Source: Tropicibacter sp. R16_0
Lineage (GTDB): Bacteria; Pseudomonadota; Alphaproteobacteria; Rhodobacterales; Rhodobacteraceae
DNA length: 64,000 bases
Assembly: GCF_017743935.1 (NCBI RefSeq)
Contig: NZ_JAGHRE010000003.1
Location: 372,001 to 436,000, forward strand
Direction of reading: 5' to 3'
The notes below the pieces were generated by a model. It was not told the origin of the DNA, did not search any database, and saw only the letters and a list, made by a program, of their open reading frames with translations. This document shows positions 54,618-62,720 of the stretch, piece by piece. Position numbers and translations under genes: made by a program. Position 1 is the first letter of the stretch, and each line of letters begins with the position of its first letter.

Positions 54618-56225
54618 TCAGGTCATCATCTCTTTTGTCGCGGTCAGGCGCACGTCAGGATAGTCGCGTTCGACCCGGTCGATGTCCCATTGCAGGCGCG
54701 TCAAATAGACCACATCGCCATCGTGGTCGTGGCTGATGTGCTGCTTGTTGGCGTTAATGAACTTGTCCACCGCCTGTTTGTCACCGCTGACCCAACGGGC
54801 CGAGGTGAACTGTGACTGCTCAAACCGCACCGGCAGGCCGTATTCCATTTCGATCCGGCTCGCCAGAACCTCGAACTGAAGCTGGCCGACAACACCGACG
54901 ATGAAGCCCGAGCCGATGGACGGCTTGAACACCTTTGCTGCGCCTTCTTCAGCAAATTGCATCAGCGCCTTTTCCAGATGCTTGGCCTTCATCGGGTCAC
55001 CAGCCCGCACACCTTGCAAGAGTTCCGGAGCAAAGCTGGGAATACCACTAACACGCAAAGCTTCACCTTCGGTTAACGTGTCACCGATTCTGAGCTGGCC
55101 GTGGTTCGGGATACCGATGATGTCGCCGGCCCAGGCCTCTTCGGCCAGTTCGCGGTCGGACGCGAGGAAGAGCACGGGGTTCGAGATGGCCATCGGTTTT
55201 TTCGACCGTACATGGGTCAGTTTCATGCCGCGTTTGAAGTGGCCGGATGCCATGCGGACAAAGGCCACGCGGTCGCGGTGCTTGGGGTCCATGTTGGCTT
55301 GGACCTTGAAAACAAAGCCAGAAACCTTCTTTTCCTCGGGCGAGATTTGACGCGGCTCAGCCGATTGGATCTGCGGTTCGGGGCCGTAATTGCCGATGCC
55401 GTCCATCAGTTCCTTGACGCCGAACGAATTGATGGCCGAGCCGAACCAGATCGGTGTCAGCGTGCCATCCAAGAGCGCCTGCGGGTCGAGTGGGGGCAGC
55501 AACTCGCGTGCCATTTCCAGCTCTTCCTGAAGCTGTTCCAGCAGATGCGCGGGCACATGTTCGGCCAGCTTGGGGTCGTCCAAGCCGTTGATTTCGATGC
55601 TTTCCGCCACCTTGTTGCGGTCGGCGCGGTCCATCAGCTCCAGTCGGTCGCGCAGGATGTCGTAACAGCCGACAAAGTCGCGGCCGACGCCGATGGGCCA
55701 GCTGGCCGGGGTCACGTCGATCGCCAGGTTTTCCTGGATCTCGTCAATGATTTCAAAGACATCCCGGCTTTCGCGGTCCATCTTGTTACAGAAGGTCAGG
55801 ATCGGCAGGTCGCGCAGGCGGCAGACCTCGAACAGCTTTTGCGTCTGGCTTTCAACACCTTTGGCGCCATCGATCACCATCACCGCCGCGTCCACCGCCG
55901 TGAGCGTGCGATAGGTGTCTTCGGAGAAATCCGAGTGGCCGGGTGTGTCCACAAGATTGAAGCGGAAGCTGTTGTAATCAAACGACATCGCTGATGCGCT
56001 GACCGAGATGCCGCGGTCCTTTTCCATCTGCATGAAGTCCGAGCGCGTGCGCCGTGCCTCACCCTTGGCGCGCACCTGTCCGGCCATCTGAATGGCACCC
56101 CCATACAGGAGGAATTTTTCGGTCAAGGTCGTCTTGCCGGCGTCCGGGTGCGAGATGATCGCAAAGGTGCGGCGTCGCGCGATCTCGGGCGGCAATTCGG
56201 GGCGGTTTGTGGCACTATCAAGCAT
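54618..56225 (-). CDS. prfC: Peptide chain release factor 3
   Basis: This 535-residue translational GTPase recycles release factors RF1/RF2. The G motifs are G1 ISHPDAGKTTLTEK near residue 25, G2 in MEKDRGISVSASAMSF, G3 VDTPGHSDFSEDTYR near 92, and G4 TFCNKMDRESRDVFEIIDE near 145. Domains II and III follow, with SGFVFKVQANMDPKHRDRVAFVRMASGHFKRGMKLTHVRS and LQFEVLASRIEMEYGLPVRFEQ. I use ATG at 56225 (MLDSATNRPELPPEIARR), since the upstream frame to 56291 is unlike the family start. Confidence 0.95.
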   Translation of the reverse strand: MLDSATNRPELPPEIARRRTFAIISHPDAGKTTLTEKFLLYGGAIQMAGQVRAKGEARRTRSDFMQMEKDRGISVSASAMSFDYNSFRFNLVDTPGHSDFSEDTYRTLTAVDAAVMVIDGAKGVESQTQKLFEVCRLRDLPILTFCNKMDRESRDVFEIIDEIQENLAIDVTPASWPIGVGRDFVGCYDILRDRLELMDRADRNKVAESIEINGLDDPKLAEHVPAHLLEQLQEELEMARELLPPLDPQALLDGTLTPIWFGSAINSFGVKELMDGIGNYGPEPQIQSAEPRQISPEEKKVSGFVFKVQANMDPKHRDRVAFVRMASGHFKRGMKLTHVRSKKPMAISNPVLFLASDRELAEEAWAGDIIGIPNHGQLRIGDTLTEGEALRVSGIPSFAPELLQGVRAGDPMKAKHLEKALMQFAEEGAAKVFKPSIGSGFIVGVVGQLQFEVLASRIEMEYGLPVRFEQSQFTSARWVSGDKQAVDKFINANKQHISHDHDGDVVYLTRLQWDIDRVERDYPDVRLTATKEMMT

Positions 56226-56381
56226 GAGCGCGCGTATAGGTAAGGAACGCGGGCAACGCAAGAAAAACGCGGTGTGATATGCGTGCACCAAGCGTACACA
56301 ACCCGTGCACCGGTCGGTGACCTGATCGGGCGTTAACCTTTGTGCGGCAAGGTTGCGGAGAGGTTAACGAGAGGTGAGGCG

Positions 56382-56729
56382 ATGGTGGGCCGGAAACAGG
56401 CACGGACCGAGCTGCTGCATGAATTGGAAGCGCTGCAGGATGGGTTGGCGCGCGAATGGCTGGACAAGAGCCTGCCTGATGATTGGCACGGGATGGACAC
56501 CTGGCACGGCGCGGTGCGGGACAAGACGCGAGTGACCCTGCGGCTGGATGCGGACATGGTGCGGTGGTTTCGCAAGCTGGGGCCGGGCTATCAGGCGCGG
56601 ATCAATCAGGTGCTGCGGATCTATTGGACGGCCCTTTTGAGCGGGCACATCAGCGGGCATCAGTATGACGACACGCTGCCGCGCCTGATGCTGGAGGCGC
56701 GGCGCATTCAGGAGGAGATGTCGCGGTAG
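56382..56729 (+). CDS. BrnA-like antitoxin family protein, without a partner toxin
   Basis: This 115-residue protein has a BrnA-type core: TRVTLRLDADMVRWFRKLGPGYQARINQVLRIYWTALLSGHISG (residues 48-90), which matches the ribbon-helix-helix-like DNA-binding segment of BrnA antitoxins. The N-terminal part is charged and helical. The usual BrnT toxin gene lies immediately upstream of brnA in complete systems; here the upstream gene is prfC on the opposite strand and the following gene is an unrelated exported protein. It may be a solitary DNA-binding regulator. The start ATG at 56382 follows a GAGAGGTGAGG ribosome site. Confidence 0.72.
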   Translation: MVGRKQARTELLHELEALQDGLAREWLDKSLPDDWHGMDTWHGAVRDKTRVTLRLDADMVRWFRKLGPGYQARINQVLRIYWTALLSGHISGHQYDDTLPRLMLEARRIQEEMSR

Positions 56730-56799
56730 CGGCAACTCTCCTTATGCTTGTGGATCCTTTGAGCCGAAGTTATCAAGTCACGGACATTAGAGTTTGAGA

Positions 56800-57636
56800 A
56801 TGGATTTGATTTCGGTGTTTCAGTCTGCGTGTTTGAGGAATGCGGCTTATGGGGCATTGCTGTCTTTGAGTGCCGTCGTTTTGCCAGATTGCGCTTTGGC
56901 TCAAAGTTGGGATCCGGCGACCTCTGATGGCAAGTATATCGTCAACCCGAAGGTGGAGTTGGCAAAACCCGTCAAACGCCAAGTCCGGCAGGGTGGGCGA
57001 CGTGGCGGTACGCTCGGGTTTTATGGCGCGATTGCCGTCAGCCAAGGCGCGAGACCGGTTTGGCATGAAACCCGAGGCTATCAGAGTATGGATCTGGCGG
57101 TCGAAGTTGCCATTGCGGCCTGCGAAGTTAAGGCGGGCAGACGCGGCGGGTGCCGTGTTGCCGCTGTGACAGTTCCCGACAGCTATCAGGTAACTTTTGA
57201 GCAGTCCCTGCGTTTGACGGGTCTGAGCCGGAGGTGCGTGTGGTCCTTGGACAACGTGCGTTCTCCAAGGAAACGCTCAACCTTTTCAACTGTTGGAGGG
57301 TGTGTGTCGTTTTTCGCGAGTCCAACAGGCAGTCAGAATCGCAAGGAAGCGCGCAAGGCCGGTCATACGCTGGCGGTTGCAGCAAACGGCTTGTTTGCAG
57401 CCGCGCTTGTTTTTGGGCCTGAGCCACAGCTTGCAAAGCGTAAGGCACTGGAGCTGTGCAAGAACAGTCATGACGCTTTGCAAAAGGGGCTGGTAAAGCC
57501 AAAATTCAGAGATCCAGGTTCCCGGATTAGAAATCGGGCGGAGCTGGAGTTGGAGCTGCGCGCCTTTCAGTCGGTGATCGCTAAGCACAAGAAAGCCGCG
57601 ACCTGTCAGATACTGGGATCTGAAATCCTGAAGTAA
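56800..57636 (+). CDS. Exported DUF4189-like protein, possibly with shifted middle frame
   Basis: This 278-residue protein has a signal peptide (about 1-34, ending DCALAQ) and two segments like DUF4189 domains: GFYGAIAVSQGARPVWHETRGYQSMDLAVEVAIAACEVK near residue 75 and HTLAVAANGLFAAALVFGPEPQLAKRKALELC near 190. The part between (about 57205-57350) is unusual. In the listed frame it reads poorly (SRRCVWSLDNVRSPRKRS), while the next frame gives a more protein-like VRVVLGQRAFSKETLNLF. A pair of compensating frameshifts is possible. The function is unknown. A TTG six bases upstream is an alternative start. Confidence 0.6.
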   Translation: MDLISVFQSACLRNAAYGALLSLSAVVLPDCALAQSWDPATSDGKYIVNPKVELAKPVKRQVRQGGRRGGTLGFYGAIAVSQGARPVWHETRGYQSMDLAVEVAIAACEVKAGRRGGCRVAAVTVPDSYQVTFEQSLRLTGLSRRCVWSLDNVRSPRKRSTFSTVGGCVSFFASPTGSQNRKEARKAGHTLAVAANGLFAAALVFGPEPQLAKRKALELCKNSHDALQKGLVKPKFRDPGSRIRNRAELELELRAFQSVIAKHKKAATCQILGSEILK

Positions 57637-57678
57637 GTTTGGATCAGGCTTCCACTGTGGCGCGGTAAGTCAGGTCCA

Positions 57679-58107
57679 ATGCACCCGGCGGTCGCGGGGG
57701 CGGAGGGGGCTGGGGCAAAATCTCTGGCGGTTCAGGCTGGTGCGCGCAATCAGATGAAGCTGATCAAGGATCATGGCATCGAAAAGGTGGCCTTTTCCAC
57801 GGATATCATTGGCGATCCGGTTGCCCTGACCAGGCAGAATGATGAGTTCAAATATCGGCTTGAGGTGTGGAGCGATCATGAGGTCGTGGTGCAGGCCACG
57901 TCAAAGACCGCCGAGTTGCTGGCGCTTTCGGGCAAGCTCAACCCCTATCCGGCGGGGCCGCTTGGAGTGATCGCCGAAGGGGCCTATGCCGATATTCTGT
58001 TGGTTGATGGCAATCCGGTGGCAGATGCAACTCTGCTGGTGGACTATACCGAAAACATCGACCTGATCATGAAGGACGGTGTGATCTACAAGAACACGTT
58101 GGAGTGA
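57679..58107 (+). pseudogene. Truncated amidohydrolase, C-terminal fragment
   Basis: Only the last roughly 130 residues of an amidohydrolase-family enzyme (imidazolonepropionase/prolidase-like) are present: GARNQMKLIKDHGIEKVAFSTDIIG with the metal-site Asp, VVVQATSKTAELLALSGKLNPYP, GVIAEGAYADILLVDGNPVADATLLVDYTENIDLIMKDGVIYKN. Intact relatives are about 400-480 residues and have HxH and other metal ligands upstream, none of which occur in any frame here. The first 20 codons (MHPAVAGAEGAGAKSL) do not fit the family and probably mark the deletion joint. It is likely a 5'-deleted pseudogene beside a DUF4189-like gene. Confidence 0.75.
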
Positions 58108-58134
58108 AACCGCAGCTTCGTTGCCCCGGTTTCA
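58105..58134. terminator. Weak inverted repeat at the end of the amidohydrolase remnant
   Basis: TGAAACCG (58105-58112) and CGGTTTCA (58127-58134) form an 8-bp stem with a 14-base loop, starting at the remnant's stop codon. It lies between converging genes and could end transcription. No long U-tract follows. Confidence 0.35.
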
Positions 58135-58158
58135 CGCGTTTTACGACTTGTCTGCTCA

Positions 58159-60027
58159 CTAGTTCTGTATCTGTGGCGGCTTTCCACCCAGTCTTGCGGC
58201 CATCGCCCGAGCCCAATCCCGGGTGGCGGTTTCGCGGTCTTCGAGGCGGCCGTGGACAAGGCAGAAGAACAGCGCACTGTCGTCGAAGCTGCCGGACGGG
58301 GTGAACCAGTCTTGCTGTTTGTGCGGTCTCAGCGTGGCAAGCTGGCTGATGGTCGCTGGGCGTTGCAGGGCGGCCTCGTCATCGGTGATATCTTCGATCA
58401 GCGAGGGGCGCATGGTGGCGGTGTCAGGGGTCAGGATGCCCATAATCTGCTCGCGCCCTGCGGGGACGAAGCGGCCGACCTCTTCGACGGGGAAGCGGAT
58501 GGCCTGGCCGGGGTTGACGTCTTTGAGCACCTTGCTGTCCTTGACCACGATAGTGCCGTTGACCAGCACATAAGGAATGCCGGTCGAGGGCAGGCCGTTG
58601 CTGCCGCGGCTGTAGTTGGCGTGTTCGGTGACGTTTTCGGGGTCAAAGATGGTGATGTCGGCGATCATCCCCTCTTGCATGCGGCCGCGCAGTTGCATGG
58701 CGCGCAGGCCGGTGTCGCCCAGGCGTTTGGCGTGGGTGTAGCTGAGCTGTGACAGGGTCAGCATCAAGGGCACGCCCGCCTCGCGCGCAAGGCGCAGAAC
58801 CGTGGCGTGGGTGCCTGCGGATCTGGGGTGGCCTGCGTAATCCTCGTATGGCGAGTCCCAGTTCAGCGCGTTGCCGTCCTTGTCCAGGCTGGGCATACCA
58901 TCGCCCGAGACCGCGTAGCCGCCGATGGTGATCCAGTCCTTGAGCCATTCCTCGCGCGGGGGGCTGAAGACGATTGCGGTGCGGCCCGGTTCTTTTTCGG
59001 CAAACTCCAGGAACTCCTCTTTGGTGACATAGCGGTCGAGCTGGGGGTCAAAGATCGTCTCTTCGTATTTGTAGCCCATCCCCTGTTCCCAGTTTTCGGG
59101 CGCGATGATGGAGGCGGCGTAGTTTCCCGATCCTGCAGTCCAGGGGTAGTAGCTGGCCCAGACGTTGAAGCCGCGCTCGCGGGCGAGTTGCATCTTCTCC
59201 TGGTTCTCCCACCAGCCATAGTCGTTGTCGTGGTGGATGTGCAAAGGCGCGTCCAACACCATGGCGTTGGCCAAGAGCTCATTCACGCCGGTCTGGGTTT
59301 CGGTCGGGGTTGAGGCGCTGGGGTGAAAGCGGTGGTGGGCCGAGGTGACACGGCCATAGCGGGCGGCGGCCTTTTGCGCCTCGAACATCTCGTAGGTGGT
59401 GATGCCCGCGCGGGCGTACCCGATGGTCGAGCCGATGCCCAAAGCGCCCTGGCGCAAGCCCTCATCCAAGATGGCGGTGATCTCGTTCATCTGTTCGCGC
59501 GTGCTGGGGGTGACGGACCAGCCTTCGACACCGTCTTCGGCGGATTGGGCGCGGTGGACCGACAGCGACAGCGGCATCGAGACATCCGGCCCCTCAAGCG
59601 CCATGCCGTCATGGATGCGCATGCGGGCGTATTCCTGCCCCACCACGGTGCCGAAATTTGCCTGGGTGGTGCCGGTGCGCTTGGCGTACCATTCGTCGAT
59701 GTTGAGCGCGCCGATTTCGAAATCCATCTGGGTGGTGACGCCGTCGCGCAGGTTCACCTTGATCCCCCAGGGATCGATGCCGTGTTGTTCAAGGTCGATG
59801 AAACCCGGGGCAACCACGTGGTTTGTGGCGTCGATGGTCTCGACCCCTTCGATGGTGTCGGCAGTTATGGCGGTGATCCAACCGTTGTTGATGCCCACGT
59901 TTGCCACCTGGTCAAAGCCGGTTTCCGGGTCCATCACCCGCCCGTTCAGGATGACCACGTCATAGGGTTGAGCCAGAGCCAGTGTCGAAATGGCAGACAG
60001 GGTGCCTGCAAGTGCCAGAATGCGCAT
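58159..60027 (-). CDS. Exported D-aminoacylase-like amidohydrolase with altered metal motif
   Basis: This 622-residue protein has a signal peptide (about 1-19, ending LALAQ) and a D-aminoacylase/N-acyl-D-glutamate deacylase-type layout: YDVVILNGRVMDPETGFDQVANVGI at the N-terminus and VVAPGFIDLEQHGIDPW at 71-87. Canonical members have HxH where this one reads E80-Q-H82, so the first metal His is replaced by Glu. Later parts AHHRFHPSASTP (near 230), LHIHHDNDYGWW (near 265) and TIFDPENVTEH complete the family pattern. The usual product hydrolyses N-acyl-D-amino acids. Activity of this variant is uncertain. The secreted/periplasmic location is inferred from the signal peptide. Confidence 0.85.
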   Translation of the reverse strand: MRILALAGTLSAISTLALAQPYDVVILNGRVMDPETGFDQVANVGINNGWITAITADTIEGVETIDATNHVVAPGFIDLEQHGIDPWGIKVNLRDGVTTQMDFEIGALNIDEWYAKRTGTTQANFGTVVGQEYARMRIHDGMALEGPDVSMPLSLSVHRAQSAEDGVEGWSVTPSTREQMNEITAILDEGLRQGALGIGSTIGYARAGITTYEMFEAQKAAARYGRVTSAHHRFHPSASTPTETQTGVNELLANAMVLDAPLHIHHDNDYGWWENQEKMQLARERGFNVWASYYPWTAGSGNYAASIIAPENWEQGMGYKYEETIFDPQLDRYVTKEEFLEFAEKEPGRTAIVFSPPREEWLKDWITIGGYAVSGDGMPSLDKDGNALNWDSPYEDYAGHPRSAGTHATVLRLAREAGVPLMLTLSQLSYTHAKRLGDTGLRAMQLRGRMQEGMIADITIFDPENVTEHANYSRGSNGLPSTGIPYVLVNGTIVVKDSKVLKDVNPGQAIRFPVEEVGRFVPAGREQIMGILTPDTATMRPSLIEDITDDEAALQRPATISQLATLRPHKQQDWFTPSGSFDDSALFFCLVHGRLEDRETATRDWARAMAARLGGKPPQIQN

Positions 60028-60081
60028 TGTGTGTCCTCCCCTTGGGGTGAGGATAGACAACAACACATTCCAATCAATGAT

Positions 60082-60528
60082 TTATTTGTTCTGTTGTCGA
60101 TAGCGCTTGTGACACGCACGGCACGCACCGCCGATGTAGGCGGTGGCTTGGGCCAGGGTGGGGCGATCCTGGATCGTGGGGGCTGCTTTGGCGGCGGCCT
60201 TTTCCAGATCGCGGGCCAGGGCTGTGAAGGTGTCGAACTCGTCCCAGATTGCTGGCAGCGCCTCGGACTTGGGGTCGGTTTCGGGGGCCTGGAACAGGGG
60301 GGAGATCTGGGGCGTGCCCCGTTGGATGCGGAGAGCGGCGGCTTGCGCAGCAGAGGCGTCCATGGCGATTTCGCCCTTGGCCATTGAGATCATCAGCTTG
60401 AGATCCTTGTCGAGCCCCATCATCGAATGCATGCGCGCCATGACGGCAGGGTTCTGGACGCCCTGGTGGGCAAAGACGGCAGTGGCGGCCAGAGCGAGGG
60501 CTGCGGTGGCGAGAGAGCGTTTGAGCAT
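60082..60528 (-). CDS. Cytochrome c' (class II cytochrome c)
   Basis: This 148-residue protein has a signal peptide (about 1-20, ending VFA) and a four-helix cytochrome c' pattern. The heme-binding CxxCH lies near the C-terminus as CRACHKRYR, typical of class II c-type cytochromes. Helical parts are VMARMHSMMGLDKDLKLMISMAKGEIAM and FDTFTALARDLEKAAAKAAP. It would be a periplasmic heme protein that may bind NO or carry electrons. It lies 54 bases upstream of the D-aminoacylase-like gene on the same strand. Confidence 0.92.
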   Translation of the reverse strand: MLKRSLATAALALAATAVFAHQGVQNPAVMARMHSMMGLDKDLKLMISMAKGEIAMDASAAQAAALRIQRGTPQISPLFQAPETDPKSEALPAIWDEFDTFTALARDLEKAAAKAAPTIQDRPTLAQATAYIGGACRACHKRYRQQNK

Positions 60529-60633
60529 GGGAATCCAACGGTTGGGGCTTTTGCGATACTAAAGCTTTGCCGAGGTGGATTGAAGTGGAGTGTCTGCCAT
60601 CTGAACAAAGTGTGACGGATGGCTGCCCGGCCG

Positions 60634-61350
60634 TCAGTGTATCTGTCGGTCACAATGGCGGATGACCTGGTTCCGGCCCGCGCGTTTGGCAGAGTAGAGC
60701 GCCTGATCGGCGGCTTTCACGTATTCGTCGATGGGGCGGGCGCCATCACAAAAGGCGATGCCGATGGAGAGGGTGCAATGCACGGTGGTGCCGTCCACGT
60801 CGAGGGTCTGAGATGCGATGGTGGTGCGGATGTCCTCGGCCTTTTGCGTGGCCTCGGTCACACAGGTGTCGGGGTAGAAAGCCACGAACTCCTCACCGCC
60901 CAGGCGGGCGGCGATGCCGTTTTGGCGGGACTTGTCGCGCAGAATTTCGGCCACCTTGCAGATCACCACATCGCCCACCTGATGGCCGTAGGTGTCGTTG
61001 ATCGACTTGAACTTGTCGATGTCGGCGATGATGACCGACCCCTTGGGCGTATGAGCCCCTTGCGCGATGCCGTCGAAGAAGGCTTTGCGGTTCAGAAGCC
61101 CGGTCATCTGGTCGTGATGCGCCATATAGTGCAGACGCTGGTTCAGGCGGTAGATGCGCAGCATCATTTGCGCGGCCACGAGCGAGGCGATGGGTGCCAC
61201 GATCAGCGGAACGAGGGTCGCGATCTTGAGCCCGGTTGCCCGTGTGGGTGGCGTGGCGACCAGCCAGGTCACGGTCAGGGATGCAACCAGCGAGGCGAGC
61301 GTCACGACAAGGACGAAAATCCATTTGCCAGTATTGTCTTTGACGATCAT
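60634..61350 (-). CDS. GGDEF diguanylate cyclase
   Basis: This 238-residue protein has two N-terminal transmembrane helices (about 10-30 and 42-60) and a C-terminal GGDEF domain. The active site reads RLGGEEFVAFYPD near residue 160, a functional GGEEF form, with DQMTGLLNRKAFFD near 80 and IIADIDKFKSINDTYGHQVGD near 110. The inhibitory site RxxD, normally five residues before GGEEF, is not present here (R-Q-N-G), so product feedback may be absent. It would make cyclic di-GMP at the membrane. I use ATG at 61350 (MIVKDNTGKWI). Confidence 0.9.
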   Translation of the reverse strand: MIVKDNTGKWIFVLVVTLASLVASLTVTWLVATPPTRATGLKIATLVPLIVAPIASLVAAQMMLRIYRLNQRLHYMAHHDQMTGLLNRKAFFDGIAQGAHTPKGSVIIADIDKFKSINDTYGHQVGDVVICKVAEILRDKSRQNGIAARLGGEEFVAFYPDTCVTEATQKAEDIRTTIASQTLDVDGTTVHCTLSIGIAFCDGARPIDEYVKAADQALYSAKRAGRNQVIRHCDRQIH

Positions 61351-61527
61351 CGCCGAAAATCCCGCATGTCCTAGATCCGCCCGGGCAGACGGTCTTGTCT
61401 TGCACTTCGTTTCTGGCGGGTTGCACGTTGCTAGCACAGAAGACGTTAAGAAGTGTTAACGCGGCGCGGAAACTACCCCAAGGGGCAACGATCTGTTTTG
61501 AATTTTCGATGAAATCAAGCTGTTCGG

Positions 61528-62580
61528 TCAGCGGGTCGAGGCGCGTTTGAGCAGCGCAATCGCGTCGGGGCGGTCGAGCAGTGCCTTGGCGACGTCGAGG
61601 CCATGTTCACCGCCGGTGCCGTGTTGGTCCAGCAGGGGGGAAATGCGGTCGATAAGCTCTTGTGGCAGCGCGGGCTTGGTGCGCGGGTCAAGCAGCATGC
61701 TTTCGGCGGCGATGCCTTCGGCGTAGATGATGTGGTGGTGGTCAAAGAGCAGCTGGAAGTAATCCACAAAGCCGCCGTCCTGCACAAACACCGTGTCGCC
61801 GTTCACAAGGTGGCGGGCCTTGACCAGCAGTTCGGGCTGGCCTGCGCCGATCTGGTCGGAACGCTGATACACGAAAAGCCGGTGGTCGGGACTGACCAGC
61901 AAATCGTTTTCGTTGTTGAGCGCGCCTGCCTTGATCATGATCGGGGCAAGCTCTCCGACTGCGCGCACGGTGGACTGTCCGATCCAGCGGACTTGTTGGA
62001 CGCCATCATCGCGGGTCAGGATGCGGTCGCCGACATTCAGGTCCTCGATCCGCACCTGCGCGCCCGAGGCGAGCGTGATGTGGGTGCCCCGAGTGAACGA
62101 GACGCAAGCGACCTGCGCCAATTTTTGGCGGGCGCTTTCCCGATCCATGCCGACCAGGGAATACTCGACCTTGGCTTCAAGCGGTGAAAGCGGCAGCAAG
62201 TACAGCTCGGCGATGTGGCCGGTGTCGTCAACCTCGACCAGGACCAGCGCATCGGTGGTCTGCCCGTCGGGGGACATGAGGCTCAACGCACAGTCAAGGT
62301 GGATCAGAGCGCCGGGGGTGCCGCAATCGGTGTCCGCGGCCACTTCGAAATGCCCTTCGGCATCGGCTTGCAGGGCCAGCCGGTCCAGCATGGCGCCGTG
62401 ACCAAGCGCATAGATGTCATCCAGCATCAGCTCGTCCATGTACGAGATCTCGTCACCCATGTTGGCGCCATTGATCACGGTGAAGTGACGGGCGCGGTAG
62501 ACGGGGATGGATTGCACGGGGCTGGTTGCGGTCACGGGGTTTGGCTCTTTGTTGCTCGGCTCTAGAATTTGGCGGGTCAC
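61528..62580 (-). CDS. Hint domain protein
   Basis: This 350-residue protein has a Hint (Hedgehog/intein) domain in its middle and C-terminal part: CVSFTRGTHITLASGAQVRIEDLNVGDRILTRDDGVQQVRWIG from about residue 158, then LVSPDHRLFVYQ and later DYFQLLFDHHHIIYAEGIAAESM near 280. The first Cys (the splice/cleavage nucleophile) and the HRLF-type His are present. The N-terminal 150 residues have acidic and small-residue composition (VINGANMGDEISYMDELMLDD). Hint modules can cleave themselves from the preceding protein. Many Rhodobacterales carry such proteins with unknown roles. The gene diverges from the SDR gene. Confidence 0.85.
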   Translation of the reverse strand: MTRQILEPSNKEPNPVTATSPVQSIPVYRARHFTVINGANMGDEISYMDELMLDDIYALGHGAMLDRLALQADAEGHFEVAADTDCGTPGALIHLDCALSLMSPDGQTTDALVLVEVDDTGHIAELYLLPLSPLEAKVEYSLVGMDRESARQKLAQVACVSFTRGTHITLASGAQVRIEDLNVGDRILTRDDGVQQVRWIGQSTVRAVGELAPIMIKAGALNNENDLLVSPDHRLFVYQRSDQIGAGQPELLVKARHLVNGDTVFVQDGGFVDYFQLLFDHHHIIYAEGIAAESMLLDPRTKPALPQELIDRISPLLDQHGTGGEHGLDVAKALLDRPDAIALLKRASTR

Positions 62581-62720
62581 GCGCGCGGTGACAAGTCACG
62601 ATAGCGCCAGAATGTGGCGGATATCGGTCAGACCTTTGGTGAATGGCTGGCATTTGCAGACAAGCTGGTGCTAACTCTGGCGCAAAGCCGCGCTGGTGGC
62701 GCGATAAAGGGAGATGAAAG

